DNA of 64,000 nucleotides from Corticium candelabrum (GCF_963422355.1 NC_085085.1:6859733-6923732); one strand, 5' to 3'. Shown: positions 13,401 to 23,713, counted from the first letter of the stretch. Program-made: numbers and translations. The notes: generated from the letters alone by a model not told the origin.

Positions 13401-16400
13401 TACAAGTTCTACAAGAGGAATCAGAAAGAGGGGGAGACGATTGCGTCGTACATTGCAGAGCTTTGCCGCTTAGCGCGGAAATGTGAGTTCAAGGACTACC
13501 TCAACACGGCATTGAGGGACCAACTCGTGTGTGGACTGTACTATGCGGCAGTCCAACAAAAGATTTTAGTCGAAGCGAAGTTGTCTTTGGATCGTGCCAT
13601 CCAAATAGCACAGGCGTGTGAATCGGCTCGGGAAGAAACACAAACACTCAGAGGTCAGACGCCCCAGAGCGCTAGACAAATGGAGACAGCATTTGGTGAA
13701 ACACAATCGACAACAGGTGGATCCAGCCAATCAGCAAAAGCCAGCTACAAAGGCAAGGCATGTTCCAGATGCAATGGAACTAACCACAGCAGCGACAAAT
13801 GCAGATACAAGTCCTTCACCTGTCACTATTGCAAGAAGACTGGACATATCATCCAGGCATGCAGGAAGAAGGAACGAGACAAGTCAAACGACGGATGTTC
13901 AAAGCAGAAGTCGAAGACGTGGAAGACCACACATCAGATTGACGAGGACGAGGTTAGTCTCATATTCTCATTATCAGATAAGCGTGGTATTGATGTGAAG
14001 TTGCATGTTCCTGGTACGGAGATTGATATGGAGGTAGACACAGGAGCCACAGTGACTGTGATACCTAAAGCAATATTTGAAAAACGATTACAGCATGTGC
14101 AATTGAAGCCAAATAGAGCCAAATTACAGGCTTATAGTGGGCAGGCCCTCAAGGTTGTGGGTGAAGCAATGGTACCCCTTGAGTATAAGGATCAACAGTG
14201 TACTGAGAAAATTATTGCTGTGGATGTACCTGACAAGCCCGCTGTTCTGGGAAGGAATCTGTTGAGACAGATCAGGTTAGACTGGGGAACACTCTTTGCG
14301 ATTGAAGAGGCACCTATTGTTTGGGAAAAACAATTTCCTCAGTTGTTTGAAAAGGGTATGGGAACAGTAAAGATTATGAAGCCCATATTGTTATCAAGCC
14401 AGGGGTTACTCCTCGGTTTCATAAGCCAAGGCCGGTACCATATGCATTACAGCAGAAAGTTGAGGAAGAATTAGACAGATTACTGGGCGAAGGAGTATTA
14501 CAACCGGTCGAGCGAAGCGAGTGGGCGACTCCATTGGTGGTAGTGCAGAAAGCTGACAACACTGTCAGGCTGTGTGGAGACTATAAGGTAACGATTAATC
14601 CGTACTTAGATACGGAAGGCTACCCTATGCCCAACCCACAGGACTTATTTGCAACATTAGCAGGGGGAAAAACGTTTACAAGACCAGACCTCAGACAGGC
14701 ATATCAGCAGCTGGAAGTGAGCCCCGATAGCCGAAAGTACCTTACTGTGAACACTAGTAAGGGATTGTTTGCCTATTGAGAATGCCATTCGGCATCAGTG
14801 CTGCCCCAGCCATTTGGCAAAGGACAATGGACGAGATTCTGGCAGGACTACAAGGCATAATTTGTTACCTCGATGACATCCTAATAGTGGGAAAGTCCCA
14901 ACAGGAACATGACGAGCGAGTCAAGGTTGTGTTGGGAAGACTCCAGCAACGAGGACTTAGATTGAAACAAGAGAAATGTGCGTTCAACCAAAAGGAAGTA
15001 GAGTATTTAGGCCATGTGATCAATGAAAGAGGTCTTAGACCTACAGCTACCAAGACTCAGGCCATACGTGACGCACCAGAGCCAAGAAACTCGACCAAAC
15101 TAAAATCCTATTTGGGATTGTTGAACTATTATAGCAGGTTCATACCAGAGATATCAAGTACCTTGCAGCCCTTATATGCATTGTTAACAAAGTCCCAACC
15201 GTGGGTATGGCGAGAAGCGCATAAGCGAGCCTTTGCAGAAAGCAAGAAGAAGTTGCTGTCATCGAGCTGTTTGACACATTACGACTTGGCCAAACCGCTA
15301 AAGCTAAAGTGTGATGCCTCACCTCATGGGGTGGGAGCCTGCTTGACGCATGTGATGGCGGACGGGACGGAACAACCTATTGCTTTCTCTTCCCGAACTC
15401 TCACTAAAGAAGAAAAAGGCTACGCACAGTTAGAGAAGGAGGCACTTGCTCTAGTCCATGGTGTACGTCATTTCCACAAGTACTTAATGGGAAGAGCGTT
15501 TGTCCTAGTGACTGATCACAAGCCACTACTCAAGATTTTGGGTCCGAAACAAGGAGTCCCACCGTTAGTGGCAGCAAGACTGCAACGCTGGGCAATTATT
15601 CTCAGCGCTTACCAGTACCAGTTGGAGTTTACATCAGGTCCTAGCAACGTGGAGGCCGACATGTTATCACGGCTACCATTACAAGTGGACGTGATCGACC
15701 CAAATGAGCAGATATACGGAATCGACTACTTGGAGCAATTGCCAATTACCGCCAAAGAAGTTGCCAAAGAGACGGCATTGGATCCCATATTGCGGAAGGT
15801 ATTCACCTATACCGTACGAGGATGGCCTTACCAAAGAGATACCGAATTACTCCATATTCGAGGAAAGCTAATGAATTGTCAGTGGACAACGGATGTCTAC
15901 TTTGGGGACAACGCGTTGTGATACCAGCCAGTCTGCGGTCAAGAGTGCTACATGAGTTGCACTTAGAACACCCAGGCGTTAACAGGATGAAGGCTCTGGC
16001 TCGAAGTTTTGTGTGGTGGGTCAATTTGGATAAGGACATCAAAGAATTAGTCAAGACCTGTGAACAGTGTCAGAATGCAAGACACCGCCCATCTACCACC
16101 AACCCACCACATCCGTGGCTGTATCCAAATCATCCGTGGGAAAGAGTTCATTGTGATTTAGCAGAATTCAGTGGGAGACAGTATTTTGTCATAATGGATG
16201 CCTATTTGAAGTGGCCGGATATATACGACTTAGGAACCAGTGCTTCAACCACAAAGGTGATAGACGCACTTAGGCGGTCTTTTGTGAGCAACAGTCTACC
16301 GGATCGTCTAGTATCGGACAACGGGCCTCAATTTATATCATTGGAGTTCAGGGAGTTTGTCCAGTCCAACGGCATTCGACACCAGCTCACACCACCGTAC

Positions 16401-19183
16401 CATCCAGCCTCAAATGGGCAGGCGGAACGACTCGTTCAAGAGTTAAAGAAGAGCCTCAGAGGTAAACCGGCAGCAAAATCTTGGAGTCACCAATTATCAC
16501 TATTCCTGCTACACTACCGGTCAACACCTAATACCACGACAAGAAAATCACCAGCAGAATTACAGTTGAAGCGTACATTGAGAACCAGATTGGATCTTCT
16601 GTTTCCCCGGGGTCAAGCTGACCTTGGACAGCAAATGAGCAACAATTCCAGGAGGCAAGTAGTCAAGTGCAGGAGTTAGTACCCAGAGAGGCTGTAGGAG
16701 TTTGAAACCCAAGAAGAGATGGAAGGGGAAACTGGTTATATGGAACAGTCATGCAAAAGGTTGGTCCTACTAACTATATGATCGAAGTGGAAGAACACGT
16801 ATGCTATGTACACATCGATCATTTACAGCAACGGGATTCAAGAAGTATGTCCGGAGGGTTACCCACTCCAGAACAGACAGACATACCTATAGCACCAACC
16901 TCATCAAAGGAATTGATACCACCGGTAATATCGGTAACACAAGAATCAGATGCCGTGGAAACACCAGGAAGAGTCAACGCATCAAGGGAAGAACGGACAC
17001 CGACAACCACAGAGGAGAATGGACAAGTACGACCAACATTACAACCTGTTCCAACAGGCCAAGTGGAATAACCACCACAACCACCTGGCAGGCGGTACCC
17101 TCAATGGAAATACCGGCGACCACCATTGAGGTATCGGAACATTTAATGTAGAGGAAAGGAGTGTAATAGATAAGATAGTGACTGAGCATGCGTGTAGCTT
17201 GCAAGTGAGATTCTGTAGCTCTGAGTGTGTATAAGCGAACTTAGCGAGTGCTGTACGTTCTAAGCTTTATAGAAATAGATCATCGATATAACTACAGAGT
17301 ATCGATACGACAGTGACTACAAAATCTCCATAAATACAGAATTGAAGACAGATGTTTATCCTATTCCAATATTGGAAGAACTAAGCACGCTAGACCATTA
17401 CCTGTATTAGAACACTACACTTTCATTGCTTTGGTTTGTCAATCAATGACATCAAGACAAACTGCTCAGTATATAATCATGCACTTATTCTTTGAATCAA
17501 ACAGACCCCCAAGATCAAGATTGATCAACTATCAAATAACCGGACACTAATATATAGTCACTGTACAAGAAACTATTGCAAAATAAAATGTAACATTACC
17601 ATATACGGTAAATAACAAAAAATACAAGGGAGATGATTAATTTCTTAATCTAGATAAGATAATTATATCCTAAAATGTCTAACTTAGACAATTAACATCT
17701 AAATCAAACAATATTTAAGCAAACTCTTGTTAATGCTGGCATAACATCATTGCAAATTAATGGTTGTTTTCTAATTAGTTACTTCAAACAATCCCTTTGA
17801 CAAACTTACTATAACACTAGTGACCAAGCAGCTAATAACAAATCGCTTTCTTAAACCCTAAAAGTCAAAATTAAAACTAACTCATCACTAAAAACAGGAG
17901 CATAGCATGACCTCTAGAAATGGGGGGCTAGACTTCATGCTGCTATGGGACACGCCCACTTCTGAGTGGCTTCTAATTAACTGATACGTTAAATCAGTGA
18001 CAGATACAGACTGTTAAAAGGTGATGCAAACTTGGACAATTTAGCGAGATTTTACTAAAAGATTGTGAATACCATAGTCTATATGAATGTCTCACATTAC
18101 AAGATGAATTTCATATCTACAACATAGCATCACGGTATGCTATATGTGTACTCATGAGGAACACAAAACATACATTAATTATGTCCTGTATGTTCAACAA
18201 AGACATTCTGAGAGGTTGTTTGTTAACAAATGTATTCAAGGTTGCAAGCGACAATTCTACAGTTGAAGTGAATGTAGTACAAGTCCATTAGGTCTTTCTT
18301 GGCTTGTTGTCTAGACATTAGGTAAGTTTTATGATGTTAAGATTTTAGGCCGCCCTGGTTACAAATGACAGTAACAATGTCAGAAACATAATTCTTGTCA
18401 CATTGTTTGATAGGACCAATAGGAATGATGGTTGTCTCAGTTTGCTGTCCAGCACCACAACAGTTCTCTAACTAAGATAATTAAAAGTGCATTTCCAAGC
18501 ATTAGGTATGTAGTACAAATGGGGCTATAGCCCCATCTAGCCCATGCAACGCTACACCCATGCTAAGAACAACTTCAGAAAGTGCTTAAAATTCAAAGGC
18601 AATATCTATCATTACATGCTAAGCTTTTGACTATGCACCAAACATTAATTATCACATTCATACCATTTCCCAGTTGCCATGCAATATTATATCCTTTTGC
18701 TGCACTGTAATTCAATAGTTTCTCCACATTGCTATAATTCCAGGTTCCATCCTTATGCCTCTTGATATTACTCAAATCAAAAAGAAGCGTCGTATTTGTC
18801 TTCACAACTAGTCCATTAAGCTCATCCCACTCGATCTGAGTCAGACAAAGAGGCTCAAAATCCTTTTTCATATGTTCGCCGTTTTCAATGCCTGCAGACT
18901 TGCATTCACTCTGTGTGGAGTAATAAGATACTTCTTGTCCTTCAGTGCCTCCAACTCGCCAGTAGGCGGGCGACAAACCTCGCACAAGAGAAGTAAATCT
19001 ACCAGAGTGCAGGATTTTCTGGAATTCATTTCTATCGTGACACGGAGTCTTTGGGCTACTTGCAATTGACAAAAAGTGACGCGGTATAGCGAATACCCCC
19101 AACTTTGTCTCGACGACCAGCTGGAAAGAAGAACAGACAGAGAAAATCGCAGTCGAAATCAGGAAATCACGAACAGCTGCCAT
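6768..19183 (-). CDS. HPSE: Heparanase (GH79 endo-beta-glucuronidase), 8 exons
   Basis: Cleaves heparan sulfate. Proposed exons, in transcript order: 18664-19183, 9593-9764, 9349-9399, 9057-9254, 8886-8997, 8104-8237, 7136-7288 and 6768-6936. All have GT-AG borders and matching phases, giving 1509 bases (502 residues; human HPSE is 543). Exon 1 has a signal-peptide-like start, HFLSIASSPKT, LVRGLSPAYWRVGG and GYNIAWQLGN. The proton-donor Glu of GNEP is formed across the exon 1/2 junction (phase 1). Exon 3 gives SWHH, exon 4 WLTETGS (nucleophile Glu) and AAGFM, exon 5 WLYKLGLAARMG, exon 6 YLFKHLVGSVVL, exon 7 GDVTLILIN. Exon 8 gives YGFYVIQNAKAEAC, the usual C-terminus. Intron 1 is about 8.9 kb and full of retrotransposons. 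It may be functional, since every exon frame is open. Borders are inferred by eye; orthology to HPSE rather than HPSE2 is likely because both catalytic Glu positions are kept. Confidence 0.9.
7013..7096 (+). repeat. (GT)n microsatellite
   Basis: About 42 uninterrupted GT units in the heparanase intron between exons 7 and 8. The short CTAT-rich run after it is part of the same simple-sequence tract. Confidence 0.95.
10377..10464 (+). repeat. (GT)n microsatellite
   Basis: About 40 GT units inside heparanase intron 1. The open frame across it (Cys-Val repeats) is a repeat artefact. Confidence 0.95.
10858..10978 (-). repeat. Solo LTR of the older Gypsy family, inverted
   Basis: Read on the minus strand this begins TGTAGTGTTCTAATAC and ends in GACTACA. 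It matches the plus-strand LTR at 11339-11463 along most of its length (shared run cagtttgactgggtaactgg). No internal retroelement sequence adjoins it in its own orientation, hence solo LTR. The two LTRs face opposite ways about 360 bases apart. Confidence 0.65.
11153..11242 (+). repeat. Short tandem repeat, unit about 34 bp
   Basis: A unit containing cttctgttrgagtcata, preceded by cat(g/c) and ttcaat-type variants, is repeated two to three times between the two opposed LTRs. Confidence 0.5.
11339..12958 (+). mobile_element. Older Ty3/Gypsy element, 5' part
   Basis: A 125-base LTR (11339-11463, TGTTGTG...CTACA) is followed at 11465 by TGGCGATGAGGAT, a primer-binding-site-like run. Broken gag-pol remnants follow. 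At 12130-12235 there are zinc-knuckle remnants, at 12340-12510 a protease-like segment (KLMVDSASPISFV, active-site Asp kept but motif altered), and at 12597-12868 the approach to reverse transcriptase. Coding similarity stops at 12958 inside the CGDY codons of RT motif 2 because a younger Gypsy element is inserted there. It resumes at 17313. Frames are broken at many places, so the element is dead. Confidence 0.75.
12959..13109 (+). repeat. 5' LTR of nested Gypsy element
   Basis: 151 bases, TG...CA ends, nearly identical to 17162-17312 (4 substitutions counted). Confidence 0.93.
13122..14474 (+). CDS. Gypsy Gag-protease polyprotein
   Basis: Retroelement structural protein fused to aspartic protease. 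I choose the ATG at 13122, which lies inside the primer-binding site; upstream in-frame sequence is LTR. The N-terminal two thirds is a Gag capsid-like helical region (for example YKFYKRNQKEGETIASYIAE, typical of retrotransposon gag). At about residues 215-250 there are two CCHC zinc knuckles, CSRCNGTNHSSDKC and CHYCKKTGHIIQAC, for RNA binding. The protease follows with the active site EVDTGATVTVIP and a C-terminal VLGRNLLRQ flap/strand motif. After about 14380 the frame leaves the pol frame and stops at 14474. Pol continues in another frame from about 14370, either programmed frameshifting or a mutation. Confidence 0.88.
   Translation: MAAKVEFGKLSEFRHGVDTVDDYVDRFELYTVANDITNDDKKRAVFLTSVGATTYALLTNLLRPAKPQSKSLDDLVRLMRDNMEPKAIVIAERYKFYKRNQKEGETIASYIAELCRLARKCEFKDYLNTALRDQLVCGLYYAAVQQKILVEAKLSLDRAIQIAQACESAREETQTLRGQTPQSARQMETAFGETQSTTGGSSQSAKASYKGKACSRCNGTNHSSDKCRYKSFTCHYCKKTGHIIQACRKKERDKSNDGCSKQKSKTWKTTHQIDEDEVSLIFSLSDKRGIDVKLHVPGTEIDMEVDTGATVTVIPKAIFEKRLQHVQLKPNRAKLQAYSGQALKVVGEAMVPLEYKDQQCTEKIIAVDVPDKPAVLGRNLLRQIRLDWGTLFAIEEAPIVWEKQFPQLFEKGMGTVKIMKPILLSSQGLLLGFISQGRYHMHYSRKLRKN
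14381..16679 (+). pseudogene. Gypsy Pol: RT, RNase H, integrase (frame-broken)
   Basis: Copies the element RNA and inserts the DNA. Seen in order: RT motifs VRLCGDYK and FTRPDLRQAYQQ, then an in-frame TGA at 14777-14779 just before RMPFGISAAPA, then the catalytic CYLDDILIVG. RNase H follows (LKCDASPHGVGACL, LEKEALALVHG, VTDHKPLL). Near 15830-15920 the frame changes, and the integrase follows with an HHCC zinc site (HLEHPG, CEQCQNAR) and the DD35E core (HCDLAEFSG, VSDNGPQFIS, NGQAERLVQELK). The frame ends at 16679. At least one stop and two frame changes break the protein, so this copy is probably not autonomous. Integrase tail sequence continues in another frame. Confidence 0.88.
16751..17071 (+). 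pseudogene. Gypsy integrase C-terminal tail (GPY/F-like)
   Basis: Begins VGPTNYMIEVEE and HIDHLQQRD, the GPY/F-type module found at the end of Gypsy integrases. It is out of frame with the integrase core that stops at 16679. It is followed by a Pro/Thr-rich low-complexity tail up to the purine tract and 3' LTR. Confidence 0.6.
17162..17312 (+). repeat. 3' LTR of nested Gypsy element
   Basis: 151 bases matching 12959-13109. The target-site repeat GTGAC follows directly. Confidence 0.93.
17313..17424 (+). mobile_element. Older Gypsy element, continuation plus inverted LTR stub
   Basis: The RT frame of the older Gypsy element resumes here (KISINTELK then TDVYPIPILEEL). It ends abruptly at about 17385 in a run gaagaactaagcacgct, which is also LTR sequence read backwards. 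From there to 17418 the DNA is the inverted start of the older LTR. The join sits in shared bases, which suggests a microhomology-mediated rearrangement. Confidence 0.65.
17425..18592. other. Heparanase intron 1, unique part
   Basis: A+T-rich DNA between the older Gypsy junction and exon 1. No coding or structured element recognised. Confidence 0.4.
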
Positions 19184-19376
19184 GGCTCAAGCGCAGTCTG
19201 CGATACGCTAACGCACGTTAATTCATGGAGTCAAGAGATGGCGTCAACGTCGGCGTCGTGTCCCGAGAAAAGTCTGGAAGACGACGACAATCTCACTGTC
19301 GAGCTGCATGAATTCGGCGGCGCTGCGACTCGCCTTTCATGGAGATTCTCTCTTACATAGGAATACACATGCAGAC

Positions 19377-19466
19377 ATACATACATACATACATACAGAC
19401 AGACAGACAGACAGACAGACACCAGACTAGAATGTAATAGTGTTGTTCTTTGAAAATATATGTATT

Positions 19467-19506
<40 letters not shown>

Positions 19507-19580
19507 GGCAGGCAGGCAGGCAGGCAGGCAGAGACAGACATCCAGGCAGGCAGGCAGGCAGAGACAGACATCCAAGCACT
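19377..19580 (+). repeat. (GACA)n/(GGCA)n microsatellite with LINE stub
   Basis: A (CATA)n then (GACA)n run is followed by about 45 bases of non-repeat DNA ending TTTGAAAATATATGTATT, then another (GACA)n and (GGCA)n run. The 18-base end is identical to the 3' end of the LINE at 22713-23580, which also runs into (GACA)n. The insert is therefore a very short 5'-truncated LINE copy sitting in a GACA microsatellite. Confidence 0.7.
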
Positions 19581-21650
19581 TTCAAATAGCCTCATTACTT
19601 CTGATCATTTGCATGCCGTGTGTGCAGCTCTAGCATCAGGATCTCTGCCAATATCGATTAGGCCATTTCTCTCATCATCTAGATTAATTGCTCTACCAAA
19701 GGCAAAAGGGGATGTTCGGCCAATAGCAATTGGGGAAACATGAAGAAGAGTCACTGCTAGAGCTATTTGTTTTCAAAAGCGGAAGGAATTTGCAGACTAC
19801 TTCACACCCTTACAACACGGTGTTTCAGTTGAGGGCGGTGCAGAGCTATTGGTGCAGCAGGTGCAGCTTCTTATGGAAAACATGAAGACTGGATTCTACT
19901 TAATTAAAACTGATGTGAATAATGCATTTAATTCAGTAAGCTGGTCTCATTTGCTGAACCAAGTGCTTACTGTGTTTCCTGACATTTACAATCACGCTGC
20001 ACTAGTGTACTCTGACATCAACCCACTAATCCATCTTCAGAGATCTTATCTGGTTATTCTCAGCTCTCAAGAAAGTGTGTACCAGGGAGACCCACTTGGT
20101 CCTGCTTTGTTCTCAATTGCAATGCAACCCATTTTGGAAAATCTACAGTCTCACAACAAAGGAGTAACAATTCTGGCTTACCTGGATGACGTTTATCTCC
20201 TTGGCAGTCCTGATCGAGTGTTTCATGTCTTTGAAAGGCTGAGATCTGCTTTCAGCAACATTAATCTCATGATTGAGGAGGAGAAGTGTGAGATATGTTG
20301 TTCCTCATCACCGTTGCTTAACACCATCTCTCAGTCAACTTCCATACCAGCCACAAGTCAAGGATGTAGAATTCTGGGCACATCTATAGGAAGCTCATTG
20401 TCCATCATCAAATCTTGCTCTGATGTTGCACAATCAGGATCTAATTTGTGTGGCAAGCTGTTGCAGTTGCAAGATCCACAGTGTGGCATGCTCTTGCTGA
20501 GACACTGTCATGTTACTCGGATAAACTTCCTATCACAAACTGTTCCACCTAGGCTTTTGGAGTCCGCTGTGGCCATCCATGACACACTGACAAGATCAAC
20601 GTTCACCAATCTCTTGGGTAGAGGTAATCTAACAGACAGGCAGTGGCTTCAAGCAACTTTACCAATAAGACATGGAGGCTTTGGTCTCACAGCTTTAACT
20701 CTACAGCACCATTTGTATTTCTGTCTAGTTGGACTTCAACCCTGCATACAATAGCAAAACGAATTCCTGATGCTGAGAGATTGCTCGATGAAGTTCAGAA
20801 TTGACATCATTCAAATAGTTTCATAAGCAAAGATTTGTGCAACGTTTTGCCTCAAACAAAACTCTCGTAGAAGTTATTAACGACAGGAAACAACTACAAC
20901 ACGGGCTGACTGAGAAGTACATGAAATCTCTGTCAAATGGTTTTATTCAGAATTCATCTTCGACTAGAGACCAATCTTGAATGAAGTCCTTGCAAGACAA
21001 AGGTGCAGAAGCTTGGCTCTTGACAGTACCATCATCATCATGGCATGCATTATCTCCGTGCGATTTCCGCTTGGCATTATTGATGAGACTGGTCTGCCAA
21101 ATGCCTTTGGCTTGTGGTCAGTGTGACTGTGGGAAAGAATTAGACTCCGATGGATACCACCTAATAACATGTAAGACTGGGGGCGGCCCAGTAATCAGCC
21201 ATAACAACATGGTTTCAGCATGGTCAGACTGTTTGAGTCAACTGCAATTACATCACGTAAATGAACCCAGAGAAAGGTATGTCAATTCTGAAGACAGATC
21301 AGACATAGTCATGATTCGACATGGGGTGGATCTTGAATTGGAGATTGCTCTAGTGCATCCCTTGAGTAATGAAATAGAAGGTTTATCTGCTACAACTCAG
21401 AGAACAGCGGCAACCAGAAGAGAAAATCTGAAGATCAAAAAGTACGACCAGGAGCTTTTGCCAAGGTTTTTGACCAACATTTGTGCCTATAGTTTTCAAA
21501 CATTATGGCTGTTGGGGAGAGAAAGCTGAAGACTATTTGAAGAAACTGTCACAGCTATCAAGAGACAAGGACGGAAAGCCAAATGCATCAACCTTCAAGA
21601 CATGCTAGAGATCTGTGTTTCCTGTGTGTCTACAATGATCAAATGCTAGA
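19575..21650 (+). mobile_element. Non-LTR retrotransposon with restriction-like endonuclease, copy 1
   Basis: 5'-truncated LINE directly right of the GACA/GGCA tract. Reverse transcriptase motifs are in order: LIALPKAKGDVRPIAIGE, FYLIKTDVNNAFNSVSW (motif A Asp), VYQGDPLGPALFSIA (motif B) and ILAYLDDVYLLG (motif C YLDD). Downstream (20981-21529) there is a Cys/His cluster CGQCDCG...YHLITCK and then a restriction-like endonuclease signature (RSDIVMIRHGVDLELEIALV), as in the R2/NeSL/Hero-type lineages that carry this nuclease after the RT. Open stretches 19849-20754 and 20981-21529 are separated by stops and frame changes near 19741 and 20755-20980. The exact clade cannot be told by eye. Confidence 0.8.
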
Positions 21651-21867
21651 GTGATTGCAGTGTTCTAACTGGGAATTTTCACCAGCCGGCAAGTTATGTC
21701 GTCACAAACAGACTATGACGTCACAAATAGACTATGGTGTCACTTCCATTCTTCACTGGACCGTACAGGACCATGGTTGTTGACATCAATTTCATGATAA
21801 CTAACAATTAAATAACATAAATGGTACAAACCTCGGTGCTACTTGCACCAAAAGGTCCTTTAATTAA

Positions 21868-22300
21868 CTAATGCCACTTTCTTAGTGAAATATCCTCTTT
21901 GGCGATCTCGTATAAAGCTTTCAACACACACACCACAGCGCGACCGCACCTGTCATTCAACAGAAGGTTACGTTTTGTGACCTCAGCACCCAACCCACTC
22001 GTTCTTTCCATATGTCTTCGCTTCAAATCAGTTTCAATAGATTCTCGATGAGCTGCAGATGCCTCATGATCTTTCACACAGTGCAACTTCACTCTCCTGC
22101 ATCCTGTAGTCCACCAGGCAGTAGCAAAACGTCAGCTCCACCACTGACCTTGGCCGTTGCGTCAAGCAGACAGAACAGAACATAACTTACGAATGCCGTC
22201 TGCAGTGTGACGAACGATAAGCCAATCGCGTGACGACTTCCATTTCGAAAACGCTTCAGGCAGTTTCTCGACTGCGTTACAATGTTCGTCAGGAGCGGTA
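21868..22300. other. Unassigned stretch before TA repeat
   Basis: Two short minus-strand frames (for example 21868-22092, EIAKEDISLRKWH at its end) are open, but I recognise no family. Left as unassigned. Confidence 0.3.
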
Positions 22301-22308
22301 GTGCTTCA

Positions 22309-22312
<4 letters not shown>

Positions 22313-22368
<56 letters not shown>
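22313..22368 (+). repeat. (TA)n microsatellite
   Basis: About 27 TA units. Tyr-Ile repeat frames across it are artefacts. Confidence 0.95.
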
Positions 22369-22369
<1 letters not shown>

Positions 22370-22671
22370 GCAAAAATAGCTTCCCTTTCCCGACGTTGCC
22401 CGCAATAAAACGACACGCTCCGCGGGTACCGTCCGACGTCGGAAACGTGCAGTTTAAATTCGGTGCAGATCCGATAGGCCGTTACGGAGATATTCACGCG
22501 CGAGTGGAGACCGGTTTGAGGCGGGTTCCATGCATGGGCTGGAAATCGCGTCGTCAACGGGACAAGGACGACAGCTTCACTTTCGACCTCTATGGATTCG
22601 GCGTGCGCGAGCCAAATTCGGCGGAGATCGGACGCGGGGCGGAGGAGATACGCGCGTACTCACATACATAG

Positions 22672-22712
22672 AGACAGACAGACAGACAGACAGACGGACA
22701 GACAGACAGACA
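22672..22712 (+). repeat. (GACA)n microsatellite, 5' flank of LINE copy 2
   Basis: About ten GACA units (one GACG variant) that end exactly where LINE-related coding sequence begins. Confidence 0.9.
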
Positions 22713-23580
22713 CCTCTCCGAGTCTCGCACTTAACTCCCGTGAATACCGCTTGGCAAGCTCCTTGAGGTTTGGTCTTCCCATTTTCCCTGATTGGGAGGA
22801 GAATTGCAATTGTGAATCGAACATCGACGACAGTGGATACCATCTAATAACCTGCAAGCTGGGCGGAGGCCGTTTGGTGTCATGAATCAATTGCATCTTT
22901 ATGGTCAGATTGTCTGAGAAGTCTACGTACACATACACCACTGTAGAGAGCCACGCCATCGCTATACAAACACCGAGGATAGGCCGGATATTGTTGTTTT
23001 TGACACACAGTCGGGATCTACCATCGACTTAGATATATCTCTCGCCCATCCCTGGAGCTCTGAAACCTTTCCCAACTCCGCATACACCGATGGGGCAGCG
23101 GCTCTGAGGCGTGAAGAAAAAAATGGAAGAAGTGCAATTCAGAGAAGAGACCAGGCGGCGCCTCTGTGAGACTGATATCCTTGTCTTCGAGAACTTTGGA
23201 AGATGGGGAGTAAAAGGGTTTCAATATCTGCAACATCTGTCTCGCAGTTCAGTCAATGAGAAGGGCAAACCAAATGCCCAAAAATTCTTGGACCATTGGA
23301 TCAAGGAAGAGATTTGCCGTCCAACTCCAAAAATGCAGTAGCAAGACCCTCACAAAGAAGTTATCATCTCTCCCTAACGAGTACAGTTGCAAGAAGACTT
23401 CACCTCTCAGTGGACAGTCATAAACATTTAGAGACCAGGACCATAGGTCCCTTTTGTCTAGTCATAATGTGTATGTGTATTTATAGTTGTAGGTAGAACC
23501 AAGCCCCATTGGCTTGGGTAGTATTTAGTTGCTTTGCTTAGATGGTGTATAATAGTTCAATGTTTGAAAATATATGTATT
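22713..23580 (+). mobile_element. Non-LTR retrotransposon copy 2, 3' end
   Basis: Starts abruptly after (GACA)n with sequence parallel to the zinc-cluster/endonuclease part of copy 1: SREYRLASSLRFGLP, NCNCES and DDSGYHLITCKLGGG. In another frame come the endonuclease remnant (RPDIVVFDTQSG, DLDISLAHPWS) and a C-terminal block ending CRPTPKMQ at 23341. A 3' untranslated part follows, ending TTTGAAAATATATGTATT, and then (GACA)n. Being 5'-truncated and flanked by GACA on both sides fits target-primed insertion into the microsatellite. Confidence 0.78.
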
Positions 23581-23640
<60 letters not shown>

Positions 23641-23646
23641 GCTTGC

Positions 23647-23713
<67 letters not shown>

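Larger units (their letters stand above)
12959..17312 (+). mobile_element. Ty3/Gypsy LTR retrotransposon, nested
   Basis: Complete element with 151-base LTRs at 12959-13109 and 17162-17312. They start TGTAATAG and end CGATACGACA, and I count 4 differences between them. Flanking target duplication GTGAC is seen at 12954-12958 and 17313-17317. The primer-binding site TGGCGACGAGGATGG (13111-13125) fits the 3' end of a Ser(GCU)-type tRNA as I recall it. A purine tract (gaggaaaggag) precedes the 3' LTR. The order is gag, protease, RT, RNase H, integrase, which defines Ty3/Gypsy. Two kinds of damage (frame changes and one in-frame stop) suggest the copy is inactive although fairly young. Confidence 0.93.

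Noticed and set aside
13618-13998. Second frame of 126 codons inside gag
   Set aside because: Shadow of the zinc-knuckle region of Gypsy gag in another frame.
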